Shown here in pieces: positions 19,015-27,368 of a stretch of DNA of 64,000 nt. Both the position numbers and the translations under genes were made by a program. The notes beneath the pieces are model-generated. The model ran no database searches. It was not told the DNA's origin and saw nothing but the letters and a program-made list of their open reading frames with translations. This DNA comes from Flagellimonas allohymeniacidonis (GTDB lineage: Bacteria > Bacteroidota > Bacteroidia > Flavobacteriales > Flavobacteriaceae), in NCBI RefSeq assembly GCF_004296335.1, contig NZ_SGIU01000001.1, positions 186,001 to 250,000 on the forward strand. Direction: 5' to 3'. Positions within the stretch are counted from its first letter, which is position 1. The number at the start of each line of letters is the position of its first letter.

Positions 19015-19048
19015 AAAGTCTTAAAAAAGGTTGGTTTTACGAGACTTT
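19015..19048 (+). terminator. Hairpin after the PUL1 operon
   Basis: AAAGTCT (19015-19021) pairs with AGACTTT (19042-19048), with inner AAAA/TTTT complementarity in the loop and an AT-rich tail. It lies 10 bp after the GH2 stop, between convergent transcription units, and may serve both directions. Confidence 0.4.
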
Positions 19049-19157
19049 ATAAAAATCTTAGCGAGGCATTGTCAGTAGCTGGCATATTTTTCATCCATTT
19101 TAACCAGCTTTTCCTGAATTATTACCTAGGCCGAAAGGATCTTTGCCAAACTTCAAA

Positions 19158-19661
19158 TCATTTGGTGCCATTGATTGTTTCCATAATTTCCTTTCCATGC
19201 ACATCAAAATGATTTGGAATTTGATATGTGAATATTTTGAGCATCGACAAAACCCTGTCATTCGGTTTGGGTAGGGAAGTTTTCAATGACCATTCCTCTT
19301 CAAAAATTTTTATTACCTCTGCAATCAGTGACTGATGGGCAATATCATATTCAATGAGCATCAATTCCAGACTTTTATTTTTTCCAACATACTCGGAATA
19401 TTTATACGAAAAATAGTGCCCCAATTTAGTGCCAAAGAAAGAAGGCATGGCTTTTGATTTTTTGGCTTTTTTGACAAGCATGGGATAGGACTTTTCCATA
19501 GAAATAAGAAGGTGCGTGAGAACACCACGGACAGTTCTTTTTGTGAATTTTGAAGGAATTATCAAATCATCTTGACTCAACGCTTTGATCAGTGCATGAA
19601 ATTTTTTTTTGGTTTCTTCGAGTGATCTTATTGCCAACTTTTGGTTCTTATCATATGCCAT
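19158..19661 (-). CDS. DinB/maleylpyruvate isomerase-like four-helix protein
   Basis: 167-aa cytoplasmic protein, all-helical, with a DinB-superfamily pattern: SLEETKKKFHALIKALSQDD, a helix containing TVRGVLTHLLISMEKSYP, and a late histidine-rich helix (NHFDVHGKEI) that could complete a metal site. Function is unknown; relatives include thiol transferases and toxin-protection proteins such as ClbS/DfsB. It lies 22 bp after the MarR gene, so it is probably the third gene of the dinB-marR unit. Confidence 0.6.
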   Translation of the reverse strand: MAYDKNQKLAIRSLEETKKKFHALIKALSQDDLIIPSKFTKRTVRGVLTHLLISMEKSYPMLVKKAKKSKAMPSFFGTKLGHYFSYKYSEYVGKNKSLELMLIEYDIAHQSLIAEVIKIFEEEWSLKTSLPKPNDRVLSMLKIFTYQIPNHFDVHGKEIMETINGTK

Positions 19662-19682
19662 TGTCCTTGAGATTTGGTTGGT

Positions 19683-20105
19683 CTACACAATTTTTTCAAT
19701 TTTTTTAGCGAGACTCCTGAGCGAATTTATTTCACCGGTCGAAACGGTTTTTAATATGTCGTCCTCCAATTTCCTTGTAATATGATACAATTCATACGCA
19801 GTGTTTTCACCTCTTTTCGTGAGTTGGATTTCAAAACTTCTCCTATCCCTTGGAGAAATTTTCCGCTCCAGAAGAGCCTTTTTTTCCAAACGGTTGAGAA
19901 TGGAGGTGAGGGTGGAATTCTTTAGACCAAAAACTTTTATCAACCTGTTTATAGGACTAGGAGCATTATTGATCAGATAGCCCATTAAATGGGCTTCGCT
20001 GATGGAGAATCCGAGCGGCATGAACTTTTTTTCGAGATACATATCAATGCTGCGCAAAGACTTATGGAGAGGCGAAAGAATTAAGAATGGACGGTAATCG
20101 TTCAT
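19683..20105 (-). CDS. MarR-family transcriptional regulator
   Basis: 140-aa winged-helix protein. The HTH region (HLMGYLINNAPSPINRLIKVF, NSTLTSILNRLEKKALLERK) and the wing (ISPRDRRSFEIQLTKRGENTAYEL) are typical of MarR. Its start overlaps the stop of the upstream DinB gene by 4 bp. A palindrome ATTACGA-AA-TCGTAAT at 20625-20640, just upstream of this operon, is its probable operator, so the unit is likely autoregulated by a small-molecule signal. Confidence 0.88.
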   Translation of the reverse strand: MNDYRPFLILSPLHKSLRSIDMYLEKKFMPLGFSISEAHLMGYLINNAPSPINRLIKVFGLKNSTLTSILNRLEKKALLERKISPRDRRSFEIQLTKRGENTAYELYHITRKLEDDILKTVSTGEINSLRSLAKKIEKIV

Positions 20106-20596
20106 AGTTCGTAATCAAATTCTTTTCCTATCAGCCTTCTTCCAAGGCCTATCTGCCCGGTATGGTATCCTTCATGATATAACAGTATGGAAAACAGCTT
20201 GCCCATGGTAGGGTCTTCAATCGGCACGGGAAGACCATCCCTTGGTATGGGACTGTTCAGGAAGGCTTCATCAACACCTGAAAGCTTTTTAATCAAGGAA
20301 TCGAATGTCCTTTTCAGGCCTTGATTTATTTTTTCAATCGATATCCTATTGGAATTTTTGCCAATTGGTTTGGATCCCGAGGCATAATAGGAAGTCTCCA
20401 TTTCTGACAAAAAGGTAGTGCCATCCAGCATGGTGAGCATTTGATCCCTTACCACCAAAATGTGGCCAGCATTCCAATTAATGCAATTCCCCTTTATTTT
20501 TGGCTGGATGACACTGTCGGAATCTGAAATTCCCTTTAGGTTTCTTTGCAAGGTAAAATTGGAAGCAGAGAATCCAGTGATAAAATTTTCTTTCAT
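20102..20596 (-). CDS. DinB family protein
   Basis: 164-aa four-helix-bundle protein of the DinB/YfiT group, probably a metal-dependent small-molecule transferase or hydrolase. Visible are the first-helix His (NWNAGHILVVRDQMLTML) and the C-terminal LLYHEGYHTGQIGLGRRLIG, which supplies two further histidines. It is the first gene of the operon with MarR and a second DinB-like protein. The substrate is unknown. Confidence 0.85.
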   Translation of the reverse strand: MKENFITGFSASNFTLQRNLKGISDSDSVIQPKIKGNCINWNAGHILVVRDQMLTMLDGTTFLSEMETSYYASGSKPIGKNSNRISIEKINQGLKRTFDSLIKKLSGVDEAFLNSPIPRDGLPVPIEDPTMGKLFSILLYHEGYHTGQIGLGRRLIGKEFDYEL

Positions 20597-20607
20597 TTCT
20601 TCAGTTT

Positions 20608-20640
20608 ATTACGAAGAATATGATATTACGAAATCGTAAT
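20608..20640. promoter_or_regulatory. MarR-type operator ATTACGA-AA-TCGTAAT with an extra half-site
   Basis: A 16-bp palindrome (20625-20640) with 7-bp arms, plus another ATTACGA half-site at 20608-20614. It lies 12-44 bp before the dinB-marR operon, where a MarR dimer would cover the promoter. Confidence 0.6.
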
Positions 20641-20663
20641 AAATTATCCAAAGAATTTAGCTT

Positions 20664-21545
20664 CTAGTTGTTACAAATTTCTTTACCATCTACTTCGACC
20701 CACTTTTGACTTATTTCCCATAATTGCTTAGAGGCTTCAGGGTTGGTAGCCCAGGGTTTTGGTTTTTTCTCCTTACAACCTCTAAAGTTCCTCCCTGAGA
20801 TATCCTTCACATTTGGTGAGGTACACACGTAAACAGAGGTTCTTGCACCTTTCTCAGGAGATTGGAGAAATGGTTTCATGAGCCGTGAAATAACTCTGCC
20901 CAAAAAACTATTTTGGGTTCCAAGGCCGGTTGCCACCTCTCCAGGGTCCACCGAGTTTACAGTAACCGTGCTTGCCTCAAGACGTCTTGCCAATTCATGC
21001 GTGAAAAGTAGGTTTGCCAGTTTTGAATGACTGTATACTTTCAATGGCCGAAAACCTTTTTCGAAGTTCAGGTCAGCAAAGTTTATTTGGTTTACCAGCA
21101 TATGGGCCCCAGACGCTACGTTTATTATTCTTGAAGGGCCACATGCCTTTATTCTATTGAGCAATAGGTTGGTCAATAAAAAATGGGCTATATGATTGAC
21201 CGCAAACATTTCTTCATGTCCATCGATGGTGATTCTGCGTTTTAGGTTGAATACGCCTGCATTGTTCAACAAAATGTGCAGCGGCCTATTGTAGGAAAGA
21301 AATGATTGGGCGATCTGACGAACTGAAGCCAAAGAAGAAAGGTCTCCCATCAGCAGATGAAGTCTTTGGTTTCCTGTTTCCGATTTTATCTCATCTGAAA
21401 CCTTTTTACCCTTTTCAAGGTTTCGGGACACCAAAAACAATTCAACTCCCATTTGGGCCAAAGCCTTTGCAGTGGCCAAACCTATTCCATTAGTGGCGCC
21501 GGTGATGAGGGCCACTTTATCCATCGGTCTTTGTTTGTTTCTCAT
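20664..21545 (-). CDS. Short-chain dehydrogenase/reductase, retinol dehydrogenase-like
   Basis: 293-aa NAD(P)-dependent oxidoreductase. Rossmann motif TGATNGIGLA, NNAGVF, a catalytic Ser in NVASGAHM and the YSHSK active-site pair are visible; the C-terminal half matches the retinol dehydrogenase/WW-domain oxidoreductase branch (SVDPGEVATGLG, SPEKGARTSVYVCTSP). An internal ATG at 21524 (MDKVALITG) is an equally good start. Substrate unknown. It lies upstream of the dinB-marR unit with a 67-bp gap that holds the MarR operator. Confidence 0.85.
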   Translation of the reverse strand: MRNKQRPMDKVALITGATNGIGLATAKALAQMGVELFLVSRNLEKGKKVSDEIKSETGNQRLHLLMGDLSSLASVRQIAQSFLSYNRPLHILLNNAGVFNLKRRITIDGHEEMFAVNHIAHFLLTNLLLNRIKACGPSRIINVASGAHMLVNQINFADLNFEKGFRPLKVYSHSKLANLLFTHELARRLEASTVTVNSVDPGEVATGLGTQNSFLGRVISRLMKPFLQSPEKGARTSVYVCTSPNVKDISGRNFRGCKEKKPKPWATNPEASKQLWEISQKWVEVDGKEICNN

Positions 21546-22053
21546 AGAGAATCGACGCTTTGGTTAAACAAAGGAAACTTAATTCATACAGCGAGAACAT
21601 TAGGTGTTATTTGACAACACCTTCCCTTCCATATGGCCCAAAGAATAATCAATAAAGACTATGGAATGATAGCCATGGAATAGCTCATTCAAATTATTGG
21701 TGCCATTTTCCAAAATCATCGCGCCAGTTAGAGGGGTAACACTGATATTCGATCAGAGACCGATTTTGGGGGGTTGAAAATCCCGATAACAGGATCATTG
21801 ATATGTTCATTTCAGCCATACATCCTACAAAAACCATTCAGGCACCTATTCTTTCAGTTTTATTGACCATTTCTTTCAAATTGTCCCTTCCGAAAAATTC
21901 GAGAATGTCACAGAACTATCGACTGAAAAGAATTAAAATCAATCGGCTCAAGAGTTTTGCGTACATTTCGAAAGGAATTTTGCTATCACAAAACTACCTT
22001 TGTCCGAGCTGAATTTCATTCACCTCGGTTAATTTCGAAACCTTTGGGCTTCA
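21546..22053. other. 508-bp intergenic stretch without a supported gene
   Basis: AT-rich DNA between two minus-strand genes. It holds an inverted repeat AGGTGTT-N7-AACACCT (21602-21622) 57 bp before the SDR start, possibly an operator. A 69-codon frame at 21803-22012 on the plus strand shows no recognisable domain or coding bias and is not called. Confidence 0.5.
21602..21622. promoter_or_regulatory. Inverted repeat AGGTGTT-N7-AACACCT
   Basis: Perfect 7-bp arms separated by 7 bp, 57 bp upstream of the SDR gene start, no T-run after it on either strand. More like a protein-binding site than a terminator. Confidence 0.35.
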
Positions 22054-22632
22054 TTAACAATCCTTTATGACGAGCCTTCTGCGAATACGACTTAAGGATT
22101 GAGGTTTTATTCCCAAGTAGTTTGCAATCATGTATTGAGGAATACGATTGGATAATTTTGGTCTTCCTTTAATAAACTTAACATAACGCATCTCTGGTGA
22201 AAATAACCGGTATTCGTCAAACGAAATTCGTTGTTTTGCGATTAAGTCGTTGCTAATCTGCATGCAGACCTTTGACAATCTCGGGAAAAGCTTTACGAAA
22301 TGATTAGCTCCTTCAATAGTTCCTGAAGAAACCATTGCGTCCTCTAAACACGAAAGAAAATATCTGGAAGGGCTTTGTTGAGCATATCCGGTCGGAACGA
22401 TTAAGTCGTTTTCTACGTAAAATTCGGTAATATATTCATCCCCATTTTCTAAATAGAAACTTTTTATACATCCCCTTAAAACCAAATACGTATTTTTTGC
22501 ATCTTGTCCTTGCCTTAAGAGAATATCCCCCTTTTTATACGCCCTTACCTTACCATTTTGTTGGATGTAATTGATTTCATCATTGGTCAGATCTATAAAT
22601 TGAGCTAGATATTCCAATAGATAATTATTCAT
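22054..22632 (-). CDS. Crp/Fnr-family transcriptional regulator
   Basis: 192-aa regulator with an N-terminal cyclic-nucleotide-binding-like beta roll (GDILLRQGQDAKNTYLVLRGCIKSFYLENGDEYITEFY) and a C-terminal helix-turn-helix (RIPQYMIANYLGIKPQSLSRIRRRL). No cysteine cluster for an Fe-S centre is seen, and the cAMP phosphate-binding RxS motif is not clear, so the ligand is unknown. This short form is common in Bacteroidota as a stand-alone regulator next to the genes it controls; here the adjacent co-directional gene is a small membrane protein. Confidence 0.87.
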   Translation of the reverse strand: MNNYLLEYLAQFIDLTNDEINYIQQNGKVRAYKKGDILLRQGQDAKNTYLVLRGCIKSFYLENGDEYITEFYVENDLIVPTGYAQQSPSRYFLSCLEDAMVSSGTIEGANHFVKLFPRLSKVCMQISNDLIAKQRISFDEYRLFSPEMRYVKFIKGRPKLSNRIPQYMIANYLGIKPQSLSRIRRRLVIKDC

Positions 22633-22651
22633 TCACAAAGGATTTAATAAT

Positions 22652-22876
22652 CTATAATATAGTAATATGATGTCTATTATGAGAACAGTAATCTAATGGC
22701 ATTCCAAGACCACATATCAATAGGATAAAAGGTACTAATAACAGTGAGTTAACATTGTTGACTTCAACTATTCCGTAGCTGGCTGAATAGCGAAATACAT
22801 TAAAAACCAATACCCCAACGGTCACCGCTATGGTAAGAAATACCAAGACCTTATTTTCCCTAATAATTTTTAACAT
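22652..22876 (-). CDS. Small membrane protein, unknown
   Basis: 74-aa protein with two predicted membrane helices (VLVFLTIAVTVGVLVFNVF and LLLVPFILLICGLGMPL) and a His-rich tail. No family recognised. It ends 20 bp before the Crp-like gene on the same strand. The hydrophobic pattern and spacing support a real gene but only weakly. Confidence 0.45.
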   Translation of the reverse strand: MLKIIRENKVLVFLTIAVTVGVLVFNVFRYSASYGIVEVNNVNSLLLVPFILLICGLGMPLDYCSHNRHHITIL

Positions 22877-23112
22877 GGTCTTTGAAACGCAATTGGACTC
22901 ATCTTAACTGTAAAGATATGGATTGCAAAATCCATACACATTCTGAAGTTCATTGAAATTGGACGAAACTCTTGGGTCAAAAAGAAAATCCAATAAAATG
23001 GTAGGTTTTTGAAACAATTTCCGAAATTCAATAAAGTGCTATAATAAGTTCCATTTAAAAGACTTCTCTAAGTTAAGATCAAAGCGCTTCTATATTTTAT
23101 AGGTCTTAATGG

Positions 23113-24114
23113 CTAAAGGCTGGTTCTGAGAGCCACCGCAAGCTTATGGGGTTTGTCGATCCATGGCAAGTGCCCTGCTTTTTCAATACTTGTAAATTCG
23201 GCATTTGGTATTTCTTCGCTCCATTTTCGGGTAATGTGGTTTCCCATATCCAAAAAGTCATGGTCACCAATAATTATGGAGATTGGGTACGATTGGTTTT
23301 TAAATTCCTCGATAAAGTCCCAACCGTTCTCGGGATAGGTGTTCTCTGTCAATCCATAGACATTGCCCTTGTACAATGCCTTTCCATTATTTAGCTTATA
23401 CCAATTACCTACATCATGAAGCATTCTCGTGGCAAAACCGATCCTATTAACTATAGTCTTCTCCTTAGAGGAAAGACTGGAATCTTTCCTTATCAGATTA
23501 TGTTTCTGAAGTTCCTGTTTTACCTCAGGTCGCTGTCTAAATTTTTCAAAGGTTTTTTGTGAGGTTTGCAGCAATTCGATATCCTCCTCAGGAAAGGGAT
23601 TTTTGAGATAGGCCGGACTGACCAGAACGAGTTTTTCCACATGTTCTGGGTATCGCTGGGCATAGGCACTCGCAAGTACAGCCCCCATGGAATGTCCTAA
23701 GAGTATGAGTTTTTCAATCCCTAGCTCCCTCCTTAAAAGCTCTACATCCTCGATATGGTGTTCATAGGTGATAAGGGAATCAGGGAAGGGCGAACGCAGG
23801 GAACCCCGCTGTTCATGGGCGAAGAATTTGTATTCCTTTCCCAATTCACGAACCATATCGACCATGCCACTATGTTCTGCACCCCATCCCCCATGGAGCA
23901 ATAGCACGGTATCGGGACCGGTACCAAATTCCCTCACATAGATCTGCGGGTCCATTTTCCAATCGCCAGTGGACAGGAACCAGCTTTCCATTATCGGGGT
24001 GCCATCCACGGTTTCCGCAATGGTGTTATGTACCTGTTCTGTGCTCCGCTCCGTACAGGAAACGATACCGAGACATAGGAACGGTACAAGACCATTTATT
24101 ATCTTATTTTTCAT
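23113..24114 (-). CDS. Alpha/beta hydrolase lipoprotein, proline iminopeptidase-like
   Basis: 333-aa exported hydrolase (lipobox IVSC, Cys20). Alpha/beta-hydrolase motifs are the oxyanion LLLHGGWGAEHSG, the nucleophile elbow GHSMGAVLAS and the late His in EKAGHLPWIDKP; EQRGS after strand 4 resembles the proline iminopeptidase branch. It may be a peptidase or esterase. It is the third gene of a minus-strand unit after a LamG-like protein and a CBM9-serine hydrolase fusion (25-bp gap). Confidence 0.85.
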   Translation of the reverse strand: MKNKIINGLVPFLCLGIVSCTERSTEQVHNTIAETVDGTPIMESWFLSTGDWKMDPQIYVREFGTGPDTVLLLHGGWGAEHSGMVDMVRELGKEYKFFAHEQRGSLRSPFPDSLITYEHHIEDVELLRRELGIEKLILLGHSMGAVLASAYAQRYPEHVEKLVLVSPAYLKNPFPEEDIELLQTSQKTFEKFRQRPEVKQELQKHNLIRKDSSLSSKEKTIVNRIGFATRMLHDVGNWYKLNNGKALYKGNVYGLTENTYPENGWDFIEEFKNQSYPISIIIGDHDFLDMGNHITRKWSEEIPNAEFTSIEKAGHLPWIDKPHKLAVALRTSL

Positions 24115-24139
24115 GGTTTGATCAATTAAAGTCCGTTAT

Positions 24140-26122
24140 TCATTTCTTTTTTCCCTCCACCAAAAGCAAAGCCAGGTCATCCGCCAAAAAATTACCCGTA
24201 TTGGAATTGGTAAAAACGACAAAGCCCATGTTCAAATCCTCATACATACGGAAGAGGCATTTGAAATCCCCACTGTTGCCACTGTGGTAGAACATCTTTC
24301 CAAACTTGGATTCTGAGATGGCGATGCCGAGACCCATACCTTCTTTGGGGTGGTCCGTCTCCCTTCTGTTTTCGGGAAAAGGGGAATGGATCCGCATCAT
24401 TCTATTATAAGTTTCAGCTTTAAGCCCACGGCGTTCCAACAAGGTCAGCGCAAAATCTGTATAGGCTCGAGCCTCGGTATGAAGACTATAAGCCACCTTG
24501 GGCTCCTCTGGCACTGCACGTATGCTGGGTGTACCATCGGTATGGCCCCTGGAAAACACTTGGCGTAGAGCTGGACTCCGTTTAAACTCCATTCTGCCAA
24601 TATTTTGTGGTTTAATCAGTTCCTCACGGATGATGTCTTCGATGTCACGAGAGGTGATTTCTTCGATGACCCGTTTGAGATATTCGAAGGCCTCGCCGGA
24701 ATAGCCGTAGGCTGTCCCTGGTTCGCGCAGCAAGGTTCGTCCCCAATTGGGCATTCCCGACTTGTGGCTCAGTACATTGTAGGCGGTCATTTTTTTATAG
24801 TCGGGATACTCCTCCAGTTCAGGAAAGGCCAGATATTCGTGAAGGGGCCGTTGCAAATCCAGTTGATTCCTTTCTACCATCAAATTGACCACATAGGCAA
24901 ATATGGGCTTGGTCATCGAAGCTCCCTCGAACAGTGTATTTTCGGTGATGGGCTCCCCGGTCACCCTGTTCTGCACCCCATAGGTTTTATAATACCAAGG
25001 TTTACCTTCCCGAATGACCATCAATGACACTCCTGGAACCACATCATGATTCATATAAGCCTTCACAAAATTGTCTATCGTTTGTGTGGTAGTCGCATTG
25101 GGTTCATGTAACAGACCCTTTTTAGGAATCAACTCAGCTCTGGGCACCAATTTTGTCATTCGGGGCAGCTCCAAATGAGAAGATCCACTTTTTCGGAGGG
25201 TCACTGTTTCTTGCCCCACTGCTTTCAAGCGGTACAGATGTAGAGGGTCTTCCCAGAACAATCGGTCGGGCTGCAACAGTCTGTAACTGCCCGGCAACAA
25301 CTTTTGTCTAAAAGTACCCGCGCTGTCTAAGGTAACGTCCAGATGGTTTTCGATTACCGTTGAAGATTCCAAACGCAAAGTGGCACTCTCGACAAATTTC
25401 TGATCAACATCCACTTTCCCTGATAGGGTTGCCAATTGTGCTTCGCTCGGAACCAACAGCACATCGCCCAGACATTGGGAACATTCGTGCTTGATACCAT
25501 TGTTCCTGCCCCAACCCAGGGTATCAGGATATCCTTCCGTTGCATCTTTGTCAAAAACGGTATAATCGAACCCTAAGGTTCTGCCTGGTGTGATGTGATC
25601 CCCAAGAATGATCTTCCACTCATAGCGGGTACGATTATCCACCCTTATCACTTCACATTCGACCATATTCCAGCCTGCATTCTTAACATAGGGGTCCCAA
25701 TTGAGGTTTTGCTCAACAATCTTTGAATAGTAGGTAGTGGCCTCAAGGGCCAGCACACCAACAGGTTCCTTGCTATGGCGGGGCTCCAAATACAGCACCT
25801 GCATATCGTGGACCCACCACCGTGAATCGCCAGGATTTTGAACAAAGTGATTGTCCGTGACCTCTACAGCCACGTATAGCGCCCGTTCGGTCAGGTTATA
25901 CCCAATGCGAAAATAAGCTGCGAGGTCAAGCTTGCCCTCACTTTTAAAGCTTGTATTATAATGCGAAAGGGGATATTGCAATGCAGTATCGGGCCAATCC
26001 CCAAAATCTCCATCGATGATGATATCCTTTACGGGATGTGCCAAGGCCACCGAGCCATTGTTTGCGCTTACAACAAGACCGACAGCAAAAAACAGAAGTA
26101 TTGAAATATGTGTGTGTTTCAT
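24140..26122 (-). CDS. CBM9-like domain fused to a beta-lactamase-fold serine hydrolase
   Basis: 660-aa exported protein; ATG at 26122 (MKHTHISILLFFAVGLVVSA) is chosen over the longer frame that starts at 26167 and lacks a signal peptide. Residues about 30-235 resemble a CBM9-type sugar-binding module (IIIDGDFGDWPDTALQYPL, WVHDMQVLYLEPRHSKEPVG), followed by a short beta domain and a C-terminal class C beta-lactamase/transpeptidase-like domain. In that domain the SxxK nucleophile is seen as EGASMTKPIFAYV, then LSHKSGMPNWG and a late HSGNSGDFKCL. Such domains act as esterases or D-amino peptidases. The combination suggests ester cleavage on a surface carbohydrate; inferred. 14 bp after the upstream gene. 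Confidence 0.8.
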   Translation of the reverse strand: MKHTHISILLFFAVGLVVSANNGSVALAHPVKDIIIDGDFGDWPDTALQYPLSHYNTSFKSEGKLDLAAYFRIGYNLTERALYVAVEVTDNHFVQNPGDSRWWVHDMQVLYLEPRHSKEPVGVLALEATTYYSKIVEQNLNWDPYVKNAGWNMVECEVIRVDNRTRYEWKIILGDHITPGRTLGFDYTVFDKDATEGYPDTLGWGRNNGIKHECSQCLGDVLLVPSEAQLATLSGKVDVDQKFVESATLRLESSTVIENHLDVTLDSAGTFRQKLLPGSYRLLQPDRLFWEDPLHLYRLKAVGQETVTLRKSGSSHLELPRMTKLVPRAELIPKKGLLHEPNATTTQTIDNFVKAYMNHDVVPGVSLMVIREGKPWYYKTYGVQNRVTGEPITENTLFEGASMTKPIFAYVVNLMVERNQLDLQRPLHEYLAFPELEEYPDYKKMTAYNVLSHKSGMPNWGRTLLREPGTAYGYSGEAFEYLKRVIEEITSRDIEDIIREELIKPQNIGRMEFKRSPALRQVFSRGHTDGTPSIRAVPEEPKVAYSLHTEARAYTDFALTLLERRGLKAETYNRMMRIHSPFPENRRETDHPKEGMGLGIAISESKFGKMFYHSGNSGDFKCLFRMYEDLNMGFVVFTNSNTGNFLADDLALLLVEGKKK

Positions 26123-26136
26123 ATGATTTTGATTGA

Positions 26137-27246
26137 TTATGGTTTGATTTTGGCAACGAAGCCCCAATTCGTATACTGGTTCCTTCCAAGATACCTGAAC
26201 CCCTTTCCGAAAAAGGCGGCATCCCCCTCTGCGATTACAACAAGTTCATTATCGCCCTTTTTGAAGGGAAGCCCGACCGTATATGTACCATCAAAGACCC
26301 TTTCAAACTTTATTTTTTTGTTTGCAAAAAGGGTATTGCCATTAAGTATGATTTTGATACGTCCCACAAAATCAAAATCGAGGTGTTGGACGGCTGCTTT
26401 ATCAGATTCGATATTTGTCTTCGCTACAACCACTCCGTTTGGATATTCAAAGTATTGGGCAAAGTTCACATAGGCATCCTCAGGGATATGGATTGACTTC
26501 CAGTCATCGAGAGCTTGGGCCTGCTCCAGAATACCTTCAAAATGCTGGGCAGTTGTGTCTTGAGAAAACTGTCGGGATATTTCCCATTGGGTCAAAAAGC
26601 CTGTTTTAGTTTGTGAATTTTCTTCCTTTTCAGGAATAGCCAATGGTCGATAGGTAATGTTCGCAAAATAGGATGGGCCGAAAAGGCTTCTAAGTAAGAG
26701 CCCTCCACCATTTATAGGGTTTTCCAAAATAGGGATGTCCATTTTGGGCTCGGGCTCACCATTGACGAAGACCTTCAGGTTGTTGCCCCTGACCTCAAAA
26801 GCGGCATGGAACCATTCTAGGGATTTTATATCCGCCTTAGTCTCATACACCGGATAATTATAAAAGACCCAACTCAGGGCACCGTTATAGATGGGTATGT
26901 ACTGAATGGCTTCCTGTGTATTTCCTAATCCGGGCCGAAAGTAGATGAACTGATAGTTCAATCCATCCTTGGCATGGAACCCCAGCCCTGACATCACCTT
27001 TCCAGCAATATCCATTTCCACCCTGAAGTTTTTGGTGTTCATCCCTTCCAGTAATGCGATGGAACGGCGATTGCCGTCCAACATCAAGGCCTTTCTCCCT
27101 TTGAAAAGGGTATCCATCACCATTACATCTTCATTGTCTTCGGAGTATACCGTATATTCCTCTGATTGGAAGATGGATTTTTGGGCATTCACGAACATCG
27201 TTGCCAAAAAGACGATAAACAGTAAATTAGTGTAACGGATTTGCAT
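26137..27246 (-). CDS. Exported LamG/DUF1080-like carbohydrate-active protein
   Basis: 369-aa secreted protein; ATG at 27246 gives the signal peptide MQIRYTNLLFIVFLATMFVNAQ, and a 36-residue upstream extension of the frame is rejected. The N-terminal half is a concanavalin-like jelly roll (FRVEMDIAGKVMSGLGFHAK, EWFHAAFEVRGNNLKVFVNG), and the C-terminal third looks like a second beta domain (GRIKIILNGNTLFANKKIKF). Catalysis is not established. It is the first gene of a three-gene unit and is divergent from the membrane-anchored regulator at 27369, which carries a similar jelly-roll end. Confidence 0.7.
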   Translation of the reverse strand: MQIRYTNLLFIVFLATMFVNAQKSIFQSEEYTVYSEDNEDVMVMDTLFKGRKALMLDGNRRSIALLEGMNTKNFRVEMDIAGKVMSGLGFHAKDGLNYQFIYFRPGLGNTQEAIQYIPIYNGALSWVFYNYPVYETKADIKSLEWFHAAFEVRGNNLKVFVNGEPEPKMDIPILENPINGGGLLLRSLFGPSYFANITYRPLAIPEKEENSQTKTGFLTQWEISRQFSQDTTAQHFEGILEQAQALDDWKSIHIPEDAYVNFAQYFEYPNGVVVAKTNIESDKAAVQHLDFDFVGRIKIILNGNTLFANKKIKFERVFDGTYTVGLPFKKGDNELVVIAEGDAAFFGKGFRYLGRNQYTNWGFVAKIKP

Positions 27247-27368
27247 GGTGGTTGTCTTTGTAGATATGGGGCCAAAACTATAAGCACTTTTGCATTGGGC
27301 AGGGTCATTTTCAAACCATTTTTCAATCATTTTAGATTCACTTGCACAAACCACTGATAATCAGCAAA

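Noticed and set aside
21803-22012. 69-codon plus-strand frame in the 508-bp gap
   Set aside because: No domain, signal or convincing coding bias; probably chance in AT-rich DNA.
24605-25027. 140-codon plus-strand frame
   Set aside because: Antisense to the CBM9-serine hydrolase gene, no motif.
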